A stretch of 64,000 nucleotides of DNA from Methanolobus sediminis (GTDB lineage: Archaea; Halobacteriota; Methanosarcinia; Methanosarcinales; Methanosarcinaceae): the NCBI RefSeq assembly GCF_031312595.1, contig NZ_CP133592.1, forward strand, positions 1,364,001 to 1,428,000. Direction: 5' to 3'. Positions 46,455 through 56,257 of the stretch are shown piece by piece. The notes beneath the pieces were generated by a model, which saw nothing but the letters and a program-made list of their open reading frames with translations, made no database searches and had not been told where the DNA came from. Numbering within the stretch: position 1 is the stretch's first letter; the number at the start of each line of letters is the position of its first letter. Both the position numbers and the translations under genes were made by a program.

Positions 46455-47654
46455 ATGTTATACAGGAAAATGCCAAAGAACGGGGACGAGCTCTCAATAC
46501 TGGGTTTCGGTGCCATGCGCCTGCCTTTGAAAGAAGATATGACAATAGATGAACCAAGAGCCATGAAGCAGGTGCGCTGTGCCATCGACAATGGTGTGAA
46601 TTATGTGGATACCGCCTGGCCATATCACATGGGAAAAAGTGAGCCTTTCCTTGGTCGTGCACTTGCAGATGGATACAGGGAAAAAGTAAAACTCGCAACC
46701 AAGCTCCCTATATGGATAGTTAAAAGCAGGGAGGATATGGATAAGTTCCTCAACGCGCAGCTTGAGAGACTTAATACGGATCATATCGATTACTATCTTA
46801 TACACGGTCTGAACGGGAAAAGCTGGATCCAGATGAAAGAGCTTGGTGTAACTGAGTTCCTTGATACTGCAAAAGCAGATGGTCGTATCATCAATGCAGG
46901 TTTTTCTTTCCATGGCAACGGTAAGGATTTTGCACCGATAGTTGATGGTTATGACTGGGATTTCTGTCAGATCCAGTACAACTACATGGATGAACGGAAC
47001 CAGGCAGGAACCGAGGGACTGGAATATGCAGCTTCAAAAGGATTGGGAATCATAATTATGGAACCGCTTCGTGGTGGAAATCTCACAAACCCCGTGCCAC
47101 CTGAAATTGAAGAGATATGGAATACGGCAAAGATAAAGCGCAGTCCTGCGGAGTGGGCTCTGTGCTGGATATGGAATCATCCGGAAGTCACAGTTGTGCT
47201 TTCCGGCATGAATGAGGAATCACATATTGAAGAGAACCTCAGGATTGCAGATGAGGGCAAGCCGAATACTCTTACGGAAAGTGAACTGCAGCTTGTGGGA
47301 AAAGCGGAGCGGAAATACCGTGAAATAATGAAAGCAGGCTGTACAGGATGCAGGTATTGCATGCCATGTCCGGCAGCGGTTGATATTCCAACTTGTCTGG
47401 AGGTCTACAACAACCTGCATATGTTCAAAAAAGAAATGGAATCAAAGATGATGTATACCATGAGACTTGCAGGTATAGTAAGTGCTGATGAAGCACACTT
47501 CGCTTCCCAGTGCGTAAAATGTGGTGAATGTCTTGACAGGTGTCCGCAGCATCTGCCTATACCTGATCTTCTGGAAGAAGTGGTTAAAGACCTTGAAGGA
47601 GATGACCTGGGGTTAAGGGTCGAGATGGTAAAGGAAATGTTTTTTAGGACTTGA
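46455..47654 (+). CDS. Aldo/keto reductase with C-terminal ferredoxin domain, copy 1
   Basis: A 399-residue protein. Residues 1-290 form an AKR barrel with the catalytic tetrad (Asp in YVDTAWPYH, Tyr in WPYHMG, Lys in LATKLP and His in YYLIHGL). Residues about 300-370 carry two 4Fe-4S motifs (CTGCRYCMPCP and CVKCGECLDRCP). Proteins of this type probably use ferredoxin as well as or instead of NADPH. GGAG lies 8 bases upstream of ATG 46455. A close paralogue follows, in tandem. Confidence 0.9.
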   Translation: MLYRKMPKNGDELSILGFGAMRLPLKEDMTIDEPRAMKQVRCAIDNGVNYVDTAWPYHMGKSEPFLGRALADGYREKVKLATKLPIWIVKSREDMDKFLNAQLERLNTDHIDYYLIHGLNGKSWIQMKELGVTEFLDTAKADGRIINAGFSFHGNGKDFAPIVDGYDWDFCQIQYNYMDERNQAGTEGLEYAASKGLGIIIMEPLRGGNLTNPVPPEIEEIWNTAKIKRSPAEWALCWIWNHPEVTVVLSGMNEESHIEENLRIADEGKPNTLTESELQLVGKAERKYREIMKAGCTGCRYCMPCPAAVDIPTCLEVYNNLHMFKKEMESKMMYTMRLAGIVSADEAHFASQCVKCGECLDRCPQHLPIPDLLEEVVKDLEGDDLGLRVEMVKEMFFRT

Positions 47655-47687
47655 TATTCATTTGTTTTCAGAAAAAGGAGAAATTTG

Positions 47688-48893
47688 ATGTTATACAGAA
47701 AAATGCCAAAAAACGGTGATGAGCTTTCAATACTGGGTTTTGGCGCCATGCGTCTGCCAGTAAATGAAGATGGAAGTATAGATGAAAAAACAGCAACTGA
47801 CATGGTTCGAACTTCCATAGACAATGGAGTGAACTATGTTGACACCGCATGGCCTTATCATATGGGAGAAAGTGAGACTTTCCTTGGCCGTGCACTTGCA
47901 GACGGATACAGGGAAAAGGTAAAGCTTGCCACAAAATTACCTCAGTGGATGGTTAAAAAGCCAGAGGATATGGATAAGTTCCTCAATGCACAGCTTGAGA
48001 AACTCAACACCGACCACATTGATTACTATCTTGTACACAGTCTTGTGGGCAGTAGCTGGAAAACGATCAATGAACTTGGCATAAGAGAGTTCCTTGACAA
48101 AGCAAAGGCTGATGGTCGCATAATCAATGCAGGTTTTTCATATCATGGTGCACCAGAGGATCTTGCACCGATAGTTGACGCTTATGACTGGGATTTCTGC
48201 CAGATTCAGTACAATTTCCTGGATACCAATGTTCAGGCAGGGACAGCAGGTCTGGAATATGCTGCATCCAAAGGTCTTGGTGTTGTTATTATGGAACCTC
48301 TGCGTGGCGGGAATCTTGCAGACCCGGTTCCACAGGAAATCCTGAATATCTGGAACGAGGCTGATATCAAACGCAGTCCGGTTGAATGGGCTCTGCGGTG
48401 GGTATGGAACCATCCGGAAGTTACTGTTGTGCTTTCAGGTATGAGTGCACCGGAACATGTTGAAGAGAACCTGAGGATTGCAGAGGATGGTCTTGCAAAG
48501 TCATTGACCGAAAAAGAGCTTCAGCTCGTGGAAAGAGCCGCAGAGAAGTACGGTGAGCTCATGAAGATCAACTGTACGGCATGCAGATATTGTATGCCAT
48601 GTCCTGAAGGAGTCGATATTCCTGCATGTTTTGACGTCTACAACAACCTGTACATGTTCGGTGGTGAAGACCGACTTAAGATGATGTATGCTGCGAAGAT
48701 GGGTGGAATTCTCAGAGGTGCCGAGACAAACTTTGCCTCACAGTGTGTGCAATGTGGTCAGTGTCTGGATGGATGTCCTCAGCAGATTCCAATACCTGAT
48801 ATGCTTGAGAATGTTGCAGAAGAATTTGAAGGTCCGGGTCTTGGAGAAAGGATTGCTTTTGCAAAGCAGTTATTTGCTGATGATAGTTGCTGA
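47688..48893 (+). CDS. Aldo/keto reductase with C-terminal ferredoxin domain, copy 2
   Basis: A 401-residue paralogue of the preceding gene, nearly identical in layout. It has the same tetrad (YVDTAWPYH, LATKLP, YYLVHSL) and 4Fe-4S motifs (CTACRYCMPCP, CVQCGQCLDGCP). Start: ATG at 47688, with AAGGAG 7 bases before it. It lies 33 bases after copy 1, a tandem duplication, likely one transcript ending at the terminator hairpin at 48893. Confidence 0.9.
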   Translation: MLYRKMPKNGDELSILGFGAMRLPVNEDGSIDEKTATDMVRTSIDNGVNYVDTAWPYHMGESETFLGRALADGYREKVKLATKLPQWMVKKPEDMDKFLNAQLEKLNTDHIDYYLVHSLVGSSWKTINELGIREFLDKAKADGRIINAGFSYHGAPEDLAPIVDAYDWDFCQIQYNFLDTNVQAGTAGLEYAASKGLGVVIMEPLRGGNLADPVPQEILNIWNEADIKRSPVEWALRWVWNHPEVTVVLSGMSAPEHVEENLRIAEDGLAKSLTEKELQLVERAAEKYGELMKINCTACRYCMPCPEGVDIPACFDVYNNLYMFGGEDRLKMMYAAKMGGILRGAETNFASQCVQCGQCLDGCPQQIPIPDMLENVAEEFEGPGLGERIAFAKQLFADDSC

Positions 48894-48921
48894 AGTTCTC
48901 TTTCGGGAACTTTTTCTTTTC
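48893..48921 (+). terminator. Intrinsic-type terminator after the AKR pair
   Basis: AAGTTC (48893-48898) pairs with GAACTT (48907-48912), followed by a run of T. It directly follows the stop of the second reductase. Confidence 0.6.
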
Positions 48922-48995
48922 TCTAGTTATTTATACTTTTTAAAACTATAATTATAAGATACAGAGAAACGACCCAATATTTGCAGGTAGATACC

Positions 48996-49697
48996 TTGAT
49001 AAAAGTAAAGAATCTCTCAAAGAATTTCAGTGACCTAAAGTCTGTGGATGCCTTTGACCTTGAAGTCAAAAAAGGTGAATTGTTCGGCCTTCTGGGGCCA
49101 AACGGCTCCGGCAAAACAACAATGATCAAGATGCTCACCGGTCAGATAAAGCCCAGTGGAGGAGAGGTTTCAGTTCATGGGATCGATGTTCTTGCTAATC
49201 CTTTGAGAGTAAAGGAGCTGACAGGTATCATTCCTGAGCAGGAAACACCGCCAAGTTTCCTTACCGCTGAAGAATACCTGCATTTTGTTGCTAAAATCAG
49301 GAAGCTTGAAGGTTTTGAAGATAAGTGTGAGTGGTGGTTCTCATATCTTGATTTTGCAGGCCAGAAGGATGTATTATGCAAAGACCTTTCCCGTGGAACA
49401 AGACAAAAACTGATGCTGGCACAGGCGTTTTTGCATGAGCCTGAACTTGTGATCATCGATGAGCCTCTCATTAATCTTGATCCTCTGATGCAGCGTAAGG
49501 TCAAGGATTATCTCAGGGATTATGTAAGTAAGGGAGGCACTGTTTTCATATCTACCCACATTCTGGAAATTGCCAGGGAAATATGCAGCAGCATGGGAAT
49601 AATCTACAGGGGAAAGCTGGTCTTTTCAGGAAATATGGACGACCCTGCAATTGGTGACAGACCGCTTGAAGATTTCTTCCTTGAACTTGTGAACTGA
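48996..49697 (+). CDS. ABC transporter ATP-binding protein
   Basis: A 233-residue ABC ATPase. Walker A is GPNGSGKTTMIKM, the signature is DLSRGTRQKLMLAQAF and Walker B is LVIIDEPLINLDP. The family resembles exporters of the CcmA/DrrA type. Start: TTG at 48996 with AGGT about 8 bases upstream; an alternative TTG lies at 48981. It overlaps in function with the membrane gene that follows after 10 bases. Confidence 0.9.
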   Translation: MIKVKNLSKNFSDLKSVDAFDLEVKKGELFGLLGPNGSGKTTMIKMLTGQIKPSGGEVSVHGIDVLANPLRVKELTGIIPEQETPPSFLTAEEYLHFVAKIRKLEGFEDKCEWWFSYLDFAGQKDVLCKDLSRGTRQKLMLAQAFLHEPELVIIDEPLINLDPLMQRKVKDYLRDYVSKGGTVFISTHILEIAREICSSMGIIYRGKLVFSGNMDDPAIGDRPLEDFFLELVN

Positions 49698-49707
49698 GGT
49701 GCCGGTA

Positions 49708-51102
49708 ATGTTCGAGCTGTTCAGGAGCATGATGAAGGAAGAATGGAGGATGCATTCCGCATTCTTCGGAGACAGGGGATTTGCTCTCTTTCCGGTTGTA
49801 ATTGCGGCAGTTTCCATGTTACTCTCACTTTCCATGATAATATTCTGGAGAATTATCAGCCAGACCGATGTGCTGCTGGGAATCCATTACCTGTTGCTTT
49901 TCATGGGTTCAATGGTTGGAGGTTTTGGATTGCTTGGCAGGGAGGTTATGAACAGGAGATTCGGACAGGCAAGTCTGCTGGCTTATTCTTCAAGGACACT
50001 TCCGATATCTGAGATAACCATTTTTGCTAATTTCATTGTCAAGGATGTAATCTATTATTTCTTCCTGTATGTGCTGCCGTTCACCGTGGGATTTGTGGCA
50101 GGAGCAATCATAATTGATATGCATTATTCGTTCTTCCTGTTGCTGATAACACTGTTCCTTTCATTCTGTATCGGCCTGTCGCTTGTATTCTTACTATCAA
50201 CTATCTATGCTAATCTTGGCAAGAAGGCTCTTTTCCTGCTACTATTGATTCCGATATTGTTCCTGATTTTCTTCCAGGGAATCGGAATTGATGTTTTCTA
50301 CGGGCTTCAGTCATTTGTTCTATATACTGAGCCTTCCCTGAATGTTCTAATAACCTGCCTTTTTCTCGTTCTAGTGCCATCGATAATATCCCTGATATTC
50401 CTGAAAGTGGATTATCCGCAATCCCAGAAACATTACAAAAACCAATTCAGTGAAATTTCTGCCAGACTGAATTTCTATGCTTACTCTCACTTTATGACAA
50501 AGGATTATCTGGATTTCAGCCGCAGCGAGGGTGGAGTCGGGAAAATAGTTTTCTCATTCCTTGTTCCTGTCATTCTTGTATGGCTTTTCCTTCCGCAGTT
50601 ATTGAAGGCAGTTCCCGGACTTGATATTCTCGTGGTATTTGCAGTGGTTGTAGGCATGATGGCTTCTTCGATGTATAACTGGCTGGTTGAGTTTGACATG
50701 TTCAGCTCATATTCTTTCCTTCCGCTAACGGTTGCTGATGTTCTGAGAAGTAAGCTCAACAGCTACTCACTGCTCAATGTTGTTCCTTTTCTGGTGGTTG
50801 TGGCAGCTACAATATATGCAGGAAGGTTGTTTGATATTGTTCACATGGTAATTCTGTTTGTTGCAATTTCCATGTATGTTGTTTCGGTGACTGTTTACCT
50901 AACAGGTCTCAACACTACATTTTCACTATACAGCGCCGGCACGTTTGCAAGTTATGTGCTGGCTATTGGTCCTGTGGTTCTGGGGATGATCTTGCTTGCA
51001 CAGCTTAACTTCAATCTGGTGCTTGTATCTGTGTTGCTGATTCCTGTGTCTTTGTTTGTGTTGAAAAAGAGCTTTGTTAAATGGGATAAATTGGAAGTTT
51101 GA
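49708..51102 (+). CDS. ABC transporter permease subunit
   Basis: A 464-residue integral membrane protein with about twelve hydrophobic helices and no ATPase. It follows the ABC ATPase gene by 10 bases, so the two make a full exporter. Start: ATG at 49708, with GAGGTG 6 bases upstream. Substrate unknown. Confidence 0.85.
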   Translation: MFELFRSMMKEEWRMHSAFFGDRGFALFPVVIAAVSMLLSLSMIIFWRIISQTDVLLGIHYLLLFMGSMVGGFGLLGREVMNRRFGQASLLAYSSRTLPISEITIFANFIVKDVIYYFFLYVLPFTVGFVAGAIIIDMHYSFFLLLITLFLSFCIGLSLVFLLSTIYANLGKKALFLLLLIPILFLIFFQGIGIDVFYGLQSFVLYTEPSLNVLITCLFLVLVPSIISLIFLKVDYPQSQKHYKNQFSEISARLNFYAYSHFMTKDYLDFSRSEGGVGKIVFSFLVPVILVWLFLPQLLKAVPGLDILVVFAVVVGMMASSMYNWLVEFDMFSSYSFLPLTVADVLRSKLNSYSLLNVVPFLVVVAATIYAGRLFDIVHMVILFVAISMYVVSVTVYLTGLNTTFSLYSAGTFASYVLAIGPVVLGMILLAQLNFNLVLVSVLLIPVSLFVLKKSFVKWDKLEV

Positions 51103-51226
51103 GTGTCTATCATCTATCTGGTTTTAACATTCATCTAACCTTTAGTATCTAATTAAAAATCTAGGATATTAAAAATTAACAAGGGAAAACGCTTTAATCT
51201 CTTTAATCAAAAACTAACATGTAACT

Positions 51227-51345
51227 ACTCGCCTCTGTAGAAATTCTGATGAGATCAATATCGGCGAGTTAAGCAAGTATCTGTTCGTACACCAATATAG
51301 ATAATTGTAGTTCCGTGAATATGAATTTCAAAGATTTCTACAGAG
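51227..51345. other. Inverted repeats in the intergenic region
   Basis: In the 330-base gap, ACTCGCC (51227-51233) pairs with GGCGAGT (51263-51269), and CTCTGTAGAAAT (51233-51244) is repeated in reverse complement at 51334-51345. The pairing could form alternative folds. No RNA family is recognised and the gap shows no coding frame. Confidence 0.3.
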
Positions 51346-51432
51346 ACAATTTTTATTTCTCTTTGCGTACGGCTGAGTGTGTATTTTCATAAAGCCATCT
51401 GGAGATTATGGGTATGGGATGGCAGTTGAGCT

Positions 51433-52143
51433 TTAATTCTTCTTTCTTCCATGAGGACACACATAAACACACAATCCACACACTGCCAGCTGTTCATTGT
51501 TCTCCATTTCCTTGAAATAATTCTCACATTTCCTGGCATTATATCTCATTTCCCGGCTCTCGCCTTCAACAAAATTCCTTCCGGTAAAAGCCTGGACAGG
51601 ACATATCTTCACACATTCGCTGCAGCTTCCACATCTGCTTTCCATACTGCTTCCGGTAGGTTGGAGAGGTGCATCTGTTAGGATTGTTGCCCATCTTACT
51701 CTTGGTCCATTGTCAGGAGTTATCAGGAGGCAGCTTTTTCCTATCCAGCCAAATCCTGACAGGTGAGCCGCCAGTTTGTGGGAGAACTGGGCGCATATTC
51801 GTTCGTCATCAATCCTTTTTGATGAAGGAAGAGGAAGTGCTGCATATCCATTATCCTGAATGTGGCTGCTCAGGATCGAAGTTACCATGTCAAGTCTTGA
51901 ATTGATAACATCGTATGCATGGTGTTTGTAATTTAATAATGCAGACCTCTCATTTCTGTGAGAGAGTTTGTCAACGATAGGGTCCATCAGTCTTATTCCA
52001 ATTGAGATGGCATAAGGATATTCAGACAGGTCACCGCCACCCTGATCAACAATGAAATCAGTGGCTTCTGAGAGATTTGCGACGCCAAAATACTGGACAC
52101 CGTTTTCAAGTGCAATTCTGTTCAATTCATCCTGAAGACTCAT
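51433..52143 (-). CDS. QueG-like 4Fe-4S protein
   Basis: A 236-residue protein similar to epoxyqueuosine reductase-type proteins. After an N-terminal domain (about 1-160) comes a pair of Fe-S motifs (CGSCSECVKICP and CGLCVYVCP). In QueG homologues a cobalamin cofactor is used; this protein is shorter than QueG and the real substrate is unknown. It sits between the ABC transporter and the SulP genes. Confidence 0.75.
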   Translation of the reverse strand: MSLQDELNRIALENGVQYFGVANLSEATDFIVDQGGGDLSEYPYAISIGIRLMDPIVDKLSHRNERSALLNYKHHAYDVINSRLDMVTSILSSHIQDNGYAALPLPSSKRIDDERICAQFSHKLAAHLSGFGWIGKSCLLITPDNGPRVRWATILTDAPLQPTGSSMESRCGSCSECVKICPVQAFTGRNFVEGESREMRYNARKCENYFKEMENNEQLAVCGLCVYVCPHGRKKN

Positions 52144-52167
52144 AATGTTACCTCTACTCAGATTATG

Positions 52168-53844
52168 TTACTCTATCTGGTTTTTGTTTTTCTTATTTTC
52201 ATTTTCTTCTTTCACAAACTCCAGAGCTTCCTGCGTACTATCAAACACATGCACATGCTGCTTTTTCATAAGCTCAGTGAGTTCCCAATCATTTTCCATA
52301 ATTCTCATGACCTCAGGCTGGATAGATGTAAGATATACTTTCTGACGCTGTTTTTTGCTTGAGCGGATGAAACTTTTCAAACGCTCCATACCTGTTGCAT
52401 CAATGAAAGGAACATAACGCATACGAAGGATAATATGAGGTTTGCTGATGTTCATGTGTTCGTTGATCTTGCTTTCAAAAACGTTCATGGCTCCGAAAAA
52501 GAAAGGTCCGTTTATGGTGTAGACCAGAACGTTATTTTTAAGATAAGGGTCAGCGAAGATGGTTGCGTTTATTCCACTTGTTTTGTCGTAATTCTCCATA
52601 GTCTGAATGTCGATCACATTTGTGAGTCTTACAAAGAGCAGCACGATGGAGAGGAACATTCCGATCTGGGCAGCAAATACAAGGTTTGTGAGTACTGTCA
52701 GCACAAAAGTAACAAGGAGGACAGTGCTGTCCATCTTACTTATGTTCATAGTGGTTTTGAACTCATCTACATTTATCATTCTCATGGAGACTACGATCAG
52801 GACACCTGCAAGGTATGCTTTTGGAATGAAAGCTGCAATGGGTCCGAGGTAAAGCAGGATTATGAGAAGGATCAGGGACTGGAAGATACCTGCCATCTGG
52901 GTTTTTGCACCTTCACGTATGTTGATGGCAGTTCTTGCAATTGCTCCGGTTCCGGCTATTCCTGAGAAAAAGGGCAGTGTCATATTTGCGATTCCCTGAC
53001 CCACCAGTTCCCTGTTACTGTCATGCTTGCTGTTTGTCATTCCGTCACAGACCACTGCACAGAGCAGGGACTGGATGGTTCCAAGCAGTGCTATTGTGAA
53101 AGCTGCTGGCAGGACATCAATGAGAAGTTCCAGATCGAAATTCAGCATCTGGATCTGTGGAAGTCCTGAAGGTATGTTACCTACTAGCGGTATATCGGTA
53201 TTCAGTCGGAAAACGACAAGGGTTGAAAGTACCAGCGCGATAATGGATGGTGGCAGGCTTCTGATAATCCTGATCTTTGAAACAAGTACGGGGAAGTATA
53301 GAAGAAGCAGGACTGTGCCGATGCAGATTACTGTTGCTGTTCTGCTTATGTTATTTATGTTAGATATAACGGCATAGATCGTTTCCCATGCCTGTTCCTT
53401 TGATTCAATGACAAGTCCGAAGGCATTGGGTATCTGTCCGATGAGCAGCATTGCACCGATACCGCTTGTAAATCCTGAGATCACGGGCAGGGGGATGTAC
53501 TTGACGAATTTTCCAAGTTTCAGAAGTCCGAAAGATACCTGAAATACACCAGCAACGAATCCTGCAAGGAGGATTCCTTCAAGCCCGAAACTATGGAGTG
53601 TAGAGAGTGTAATGACCGTCATTGCACTACTTGGGCCGCTTATGGAGTATTTTGAGCCACCCGTTGCTGATACAAGCATACCTGCAATGATGGCTGTGTA
53701 TAAACCCATCTGGGGTTCTACGCCTGAAGCAATGGCAAAAGCAATGGCCAGCGGCAAGCCCACAATTGCTGTGATTGCTCCGGCCCTAAGATCATTTGCG
53801 AGTGAATTTTTGAAGTATTCTGAGACTTTGTTTTGAATTTCCAT
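52168..53844 (-). CDS. SulP-family anion transporter, copy 1
   Basis: A 558-residue SLC26/SulP transporter. Membrane segments in the first 420 residues carry the conserved SGPSSAMTV region and a phosphopantetheine-like SISGP motif. A STAS domain follows (about 440-545). Likely substrates are sulfate, bicarbonate or other anions; it cannot be decided from sequence. A close paralogue (copy 2) lies just upstream in the same direction. Confidence 0.88.
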   Translation of the reverse strand: MEIQNKVSEYFKNSLANDLRAGAITAIVGLPLAIAFAIASGVEPQMGLYTAIIAGMLVSATGGSKYSISGPSSAMTVITLSTLHSFGLEGILLAGFVAGVFQVSFGLLKLGKFVKYIPLPVISGFTSGIGAMLLIGQIPNAFGLVIESKEQAWETIYAVISNINNISRTATVICIGTVLLLLYFPVLVSKIRIIRSLPPSIIALVLSTLVVFRLNTDIPLVGNIPSGLPQIQMLNFDLELLIDVLPAAFTIALLGTIQSLLCAVVCDGMTNSKHDSNRELVGQGIANMTLPFFSGIAGTGAIARTAINIREGAKTQMAGIFQSLILLIILLYLGPIAAFIPKAYLAGVLIVVSMRMINVDEFKTTMNISKMDSTVLLVTFVLTVLTNLVFAAQIGMFLSIVLLFVRLTNVIDIQTMENYDKTSGINATIFADPYLKNNVLVYTINGPFFFGAMNVFESKINEHMNISKPHIILRMRYVPFIDATGMERLKSFIRSSKKQRQKVYLTSIQPEVMRIMENDWELTELMKKQHVHVFDSTQEALEFVKEENENKKNKNQIE

Positions 53845-53924
53845 GTGAAAGCCATCTGATCTGGATCAGAGGTTCTTACTGGGAATAAAAGTAAGTTATC
53901 ACATATATAACTCAACACCAGAAT

Positions 53925-55586
53925 TTAAATCTCATTTTTTCCGTATTTGTTTTTCAAAAAGGTCAGAGCATCCTGACTGCTGTCACAAATATGTACGTGC
54001 TGCTTTTCCATGAGTTCTGTCAGTTCCAGGTCGCTTTCCATCCTCTTCATGACCTCAGGCTGTACTGAAGTGAGATATACCCTCTGGTGCTGTTTCCTGC
54101 TTGCCTTGATAAAGCTCTTGAGGCGCTCGATTCCAGTTGTATCGATGAACGGGACATAGCGCATACGCAGGATTATGTGGGGCTTGCTGATAGTCATATG
54201 CTCGTTGATCTTGCTCTCGAACACGTTCATGGCTCCGAAGAAGAATGGGCCGTTTATGGTGTAGACCGAGACGTTCTTCTCAAGATAAGGGTCGGCAAAG
54301 ATGGTGGCATTGATGCCTTTTGTCCTGTCGTAGCTCTCCATACTCTGGATGTCGATGACGTTTGTAAGTCTAATGAAGAGCAGTATTATGGACAGGAACA
54401 TACCCATCTGGACAGCAAATACGAGGTCTGTGAGTACGGTGAGCAGGAAAGTTACAAGCAGGACGGCCGTGTCCATCTTGCTAATGTTCATGGTGGTCTT
54501 GAACTCGGTTACGTTGATCATTCTCAGGGAAACCAGAATTAGCACACCTGCAAGGTATGCCTTTGGGATGAAAGCAGCAACAGGACCAAGGAAAACTAGT
54601 ATCATTAGTAGTATCAGGGCGTGGATTATTCCTGACATCTGGGTCTTTGCGCCTTCCCTGATGTTGACTGCACTTCTTGCAATGGCAGCTGTACATGGTA
54701 TTCCTGAGAAGAAAGGCAGCGCCATGTTTGCGATTCCCTGACCTACGAGTTCTTTGTTGCTGTCATGCTTACTGTTGGTCATACCGTCACAGACCACTGC
54801 ACAGAGCAGGGCTTCGATGGAACCGAGAAGTGCTATGGTGAGAGCTGCTGGCAGGACCTTCATGAGCAGTTCAAAATTGAAGTTGATCATCTGGATCTGT
54901 GGAAGGCCAGCAGGGATGCTGCCTACGAGTGGTATGTTTATTTTGAAGTAGAATACCATGAGAACTGAGAAAATGAGTGCGATAATTGAAGGTGGGAGGC
55001 TGTTGATGTATTTTATTCTGGCCATGAGTCCCGGCAGGAATAAGAGAAGCAGAATAGTGGCGAAACAGATTGTTATTGCTGTTGTGCTGATGAGATTTGC
55101 ACTGGAGATTATGGCGTATAGTGTATCCCATACGTGTTCTTTTGAAGGTATGACAAGTCCAAGTGCGTTAGGTATCTGGCCTATGAGAATGATTGCACCG
55201 ATACCGCTCGTGAATCCTGATATGACGGGTAGAGGGATGTATTTGACAACTTTGCCAAGTTTCAGGACTCCGAACAGTATCTGAAACGCACCGGCGAGGA
55301 AACCTGCAAGGAGCAGTCCTTCAAGCTCGAAGCTGTGCAGTGTTGAAAGTATGATTACGGTCATCGCTCCGGTTGGTCCGGAAATGGAATACCGTGAGCC
55401 TCCGGTTGATGCTACCAGCATACCTGCGATGACAGCCGTGTATAACCCCATCTGGGGCTCTACACCTGAAGCAATAGCAAAAGCAATAGCAAGTGGCAAT
55501 GCCACAACAGCCGTGATAAATCCGGCCTTTAAATCACTCGTAAACGATTCTTTAAGATAATTTGAGACTCTGTTTTGAATATCCAT
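53925..55586 (-). CDS. SulP-family anion transporter, copy 2
   Basis: A 553-residue paralogue of the neighbour at 52168 with the same layout (transmembrane part, then a C-terminal STAS domain). The two N-termini are almost identical (MDIQNRVSNYLKESF versus MEIQNKVSEYFKNSL). They are 80 bases apart, from a tandem duplication. They may differ in substrate affinity or expression. Confidence 0.88.
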   Translation of the reverse strand: MDIQNRVSNYLKESFTSDLKAGFITAVVALPLAIAFAIASGVEPQMGLYTAVIAGMLVASTGGSRYSISGPTGAMTVIILSTLHSFELEGLLLAGFLAGAFQILFGVLKLGKVVKYIPLPVISGFTSGIGAIILIGQIPNALGLVIPSKEHVWDTLYAIISSANLISTTAITICFATILLLLFLPGLMARIKYINSLPPSIIALIFSVLMVFYFKINIPLVGSIPAGLPQIQMINFNFELLMKVLPAALTIALLGSIEALLCAVVCDGMTNSKHDSNKELVGQGIANMALPFFSGIPCTAAIARSAVNIREGAKTQMSGIIHALILLMILVFLGPVAAFIPKAYLAGVLILVSLRMINVTEFKTTMNISKMDTAVLLVTFLLTVLTDLVFAVQMGMFLSIILLFIRLTNVIDIQSMESYDRTKGINATIFADPYLEKNVSVYTINGPFFFGAMNVFESKINEHMTISKPHIILRMRYVPFIDTTGIERLKSFIKASRKQHQRVYLTSVQPEVMKRMESDLELTELMEKQHVHICDSSQDALTFLKNKYGKNEI

Positions 55587-55887
55587 TTGAAAGCCAGCTG
55601 ACTCGCGTCAAAAATGTTTTGATGCTGGCTTAAAGTGTTATTAAATATATAAAACCGATTGATAATGAAAATAAGTTACAAATGTTATTGGAATTTATGA
55701 GTAATTATCTTTTCTATATTTTTTAAATCTGCAAAAGATTGGAATCAACTGAAAGAAATCAAATTCAGATACTTATGCATAACCTTAACAGGTATGTCAA
55801 GGTTATACTTATTGTCAAAATGAGGAATTCTACAAAGCCATATTTTTAAGTCTTCCTGTTTTATTTCTTTCTTTTTGAGGAGAATAA
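55587..55887. other. Intergenic region, no gene seen
   Basis: This 301-base AT-rich stretch between the minus-strand SulP gene and a small plus-strand gene carries the promoters for both. No RNA gene or repeat was found. Confidence 0.5.
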
Positions 55888-56109
55888 TTGGAATATATCA
55901 GTATTTCAACTTTCCATTATATAGTCCAACGTCACACGTTTGATGTGATGAATATGTACGATTGGCAAGAGTGGGCTCAAATATTGATTCCCAAAACCAC
56001 GAAGGAAGAGAAAGGGAAGTATGAATCTACATTGCCTGAGATATTGCAGTTAGTAATGCAGAGTGAGAAGGTAAGAGAGATATTGGCAGTTGTTCAGAAA
56101 GAAGTATAA
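55888..56109 (+). CDS. Small hypothetical protein
   Basis: A 73-residue protein with TTG start at 55888. A strong GAGGAG Shine-Dalgarno lies 6 to 7 bases upstream (TTTTTGAGGAGAATAA), which supports real translation. The protein is polar and probably helical at the C-terminus (ILQLVMQSEKVREILAVVQK). No domain or family is recognised. Confidence 0.6.
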   Translation: MEYISISTFHYIVQRHTFDVMNMYDWQEWAQILIPKTTKEEKGKYESTLPEILQLVMQSEKVREILAVVQKEV

Positions 56110-56257
56110 TTGCTACCAGTTGCTAATTTAACTTAAATGCATGTTTATTCTGATAGGAAAGTTGAAACAATGAGAGATAAAACAAAGCTATTTATGCAGG
56201 CAAATCGAAATATTATATAAGCATACTGTGACGAGTGTGTTTGTGTGGGGTACGAGA

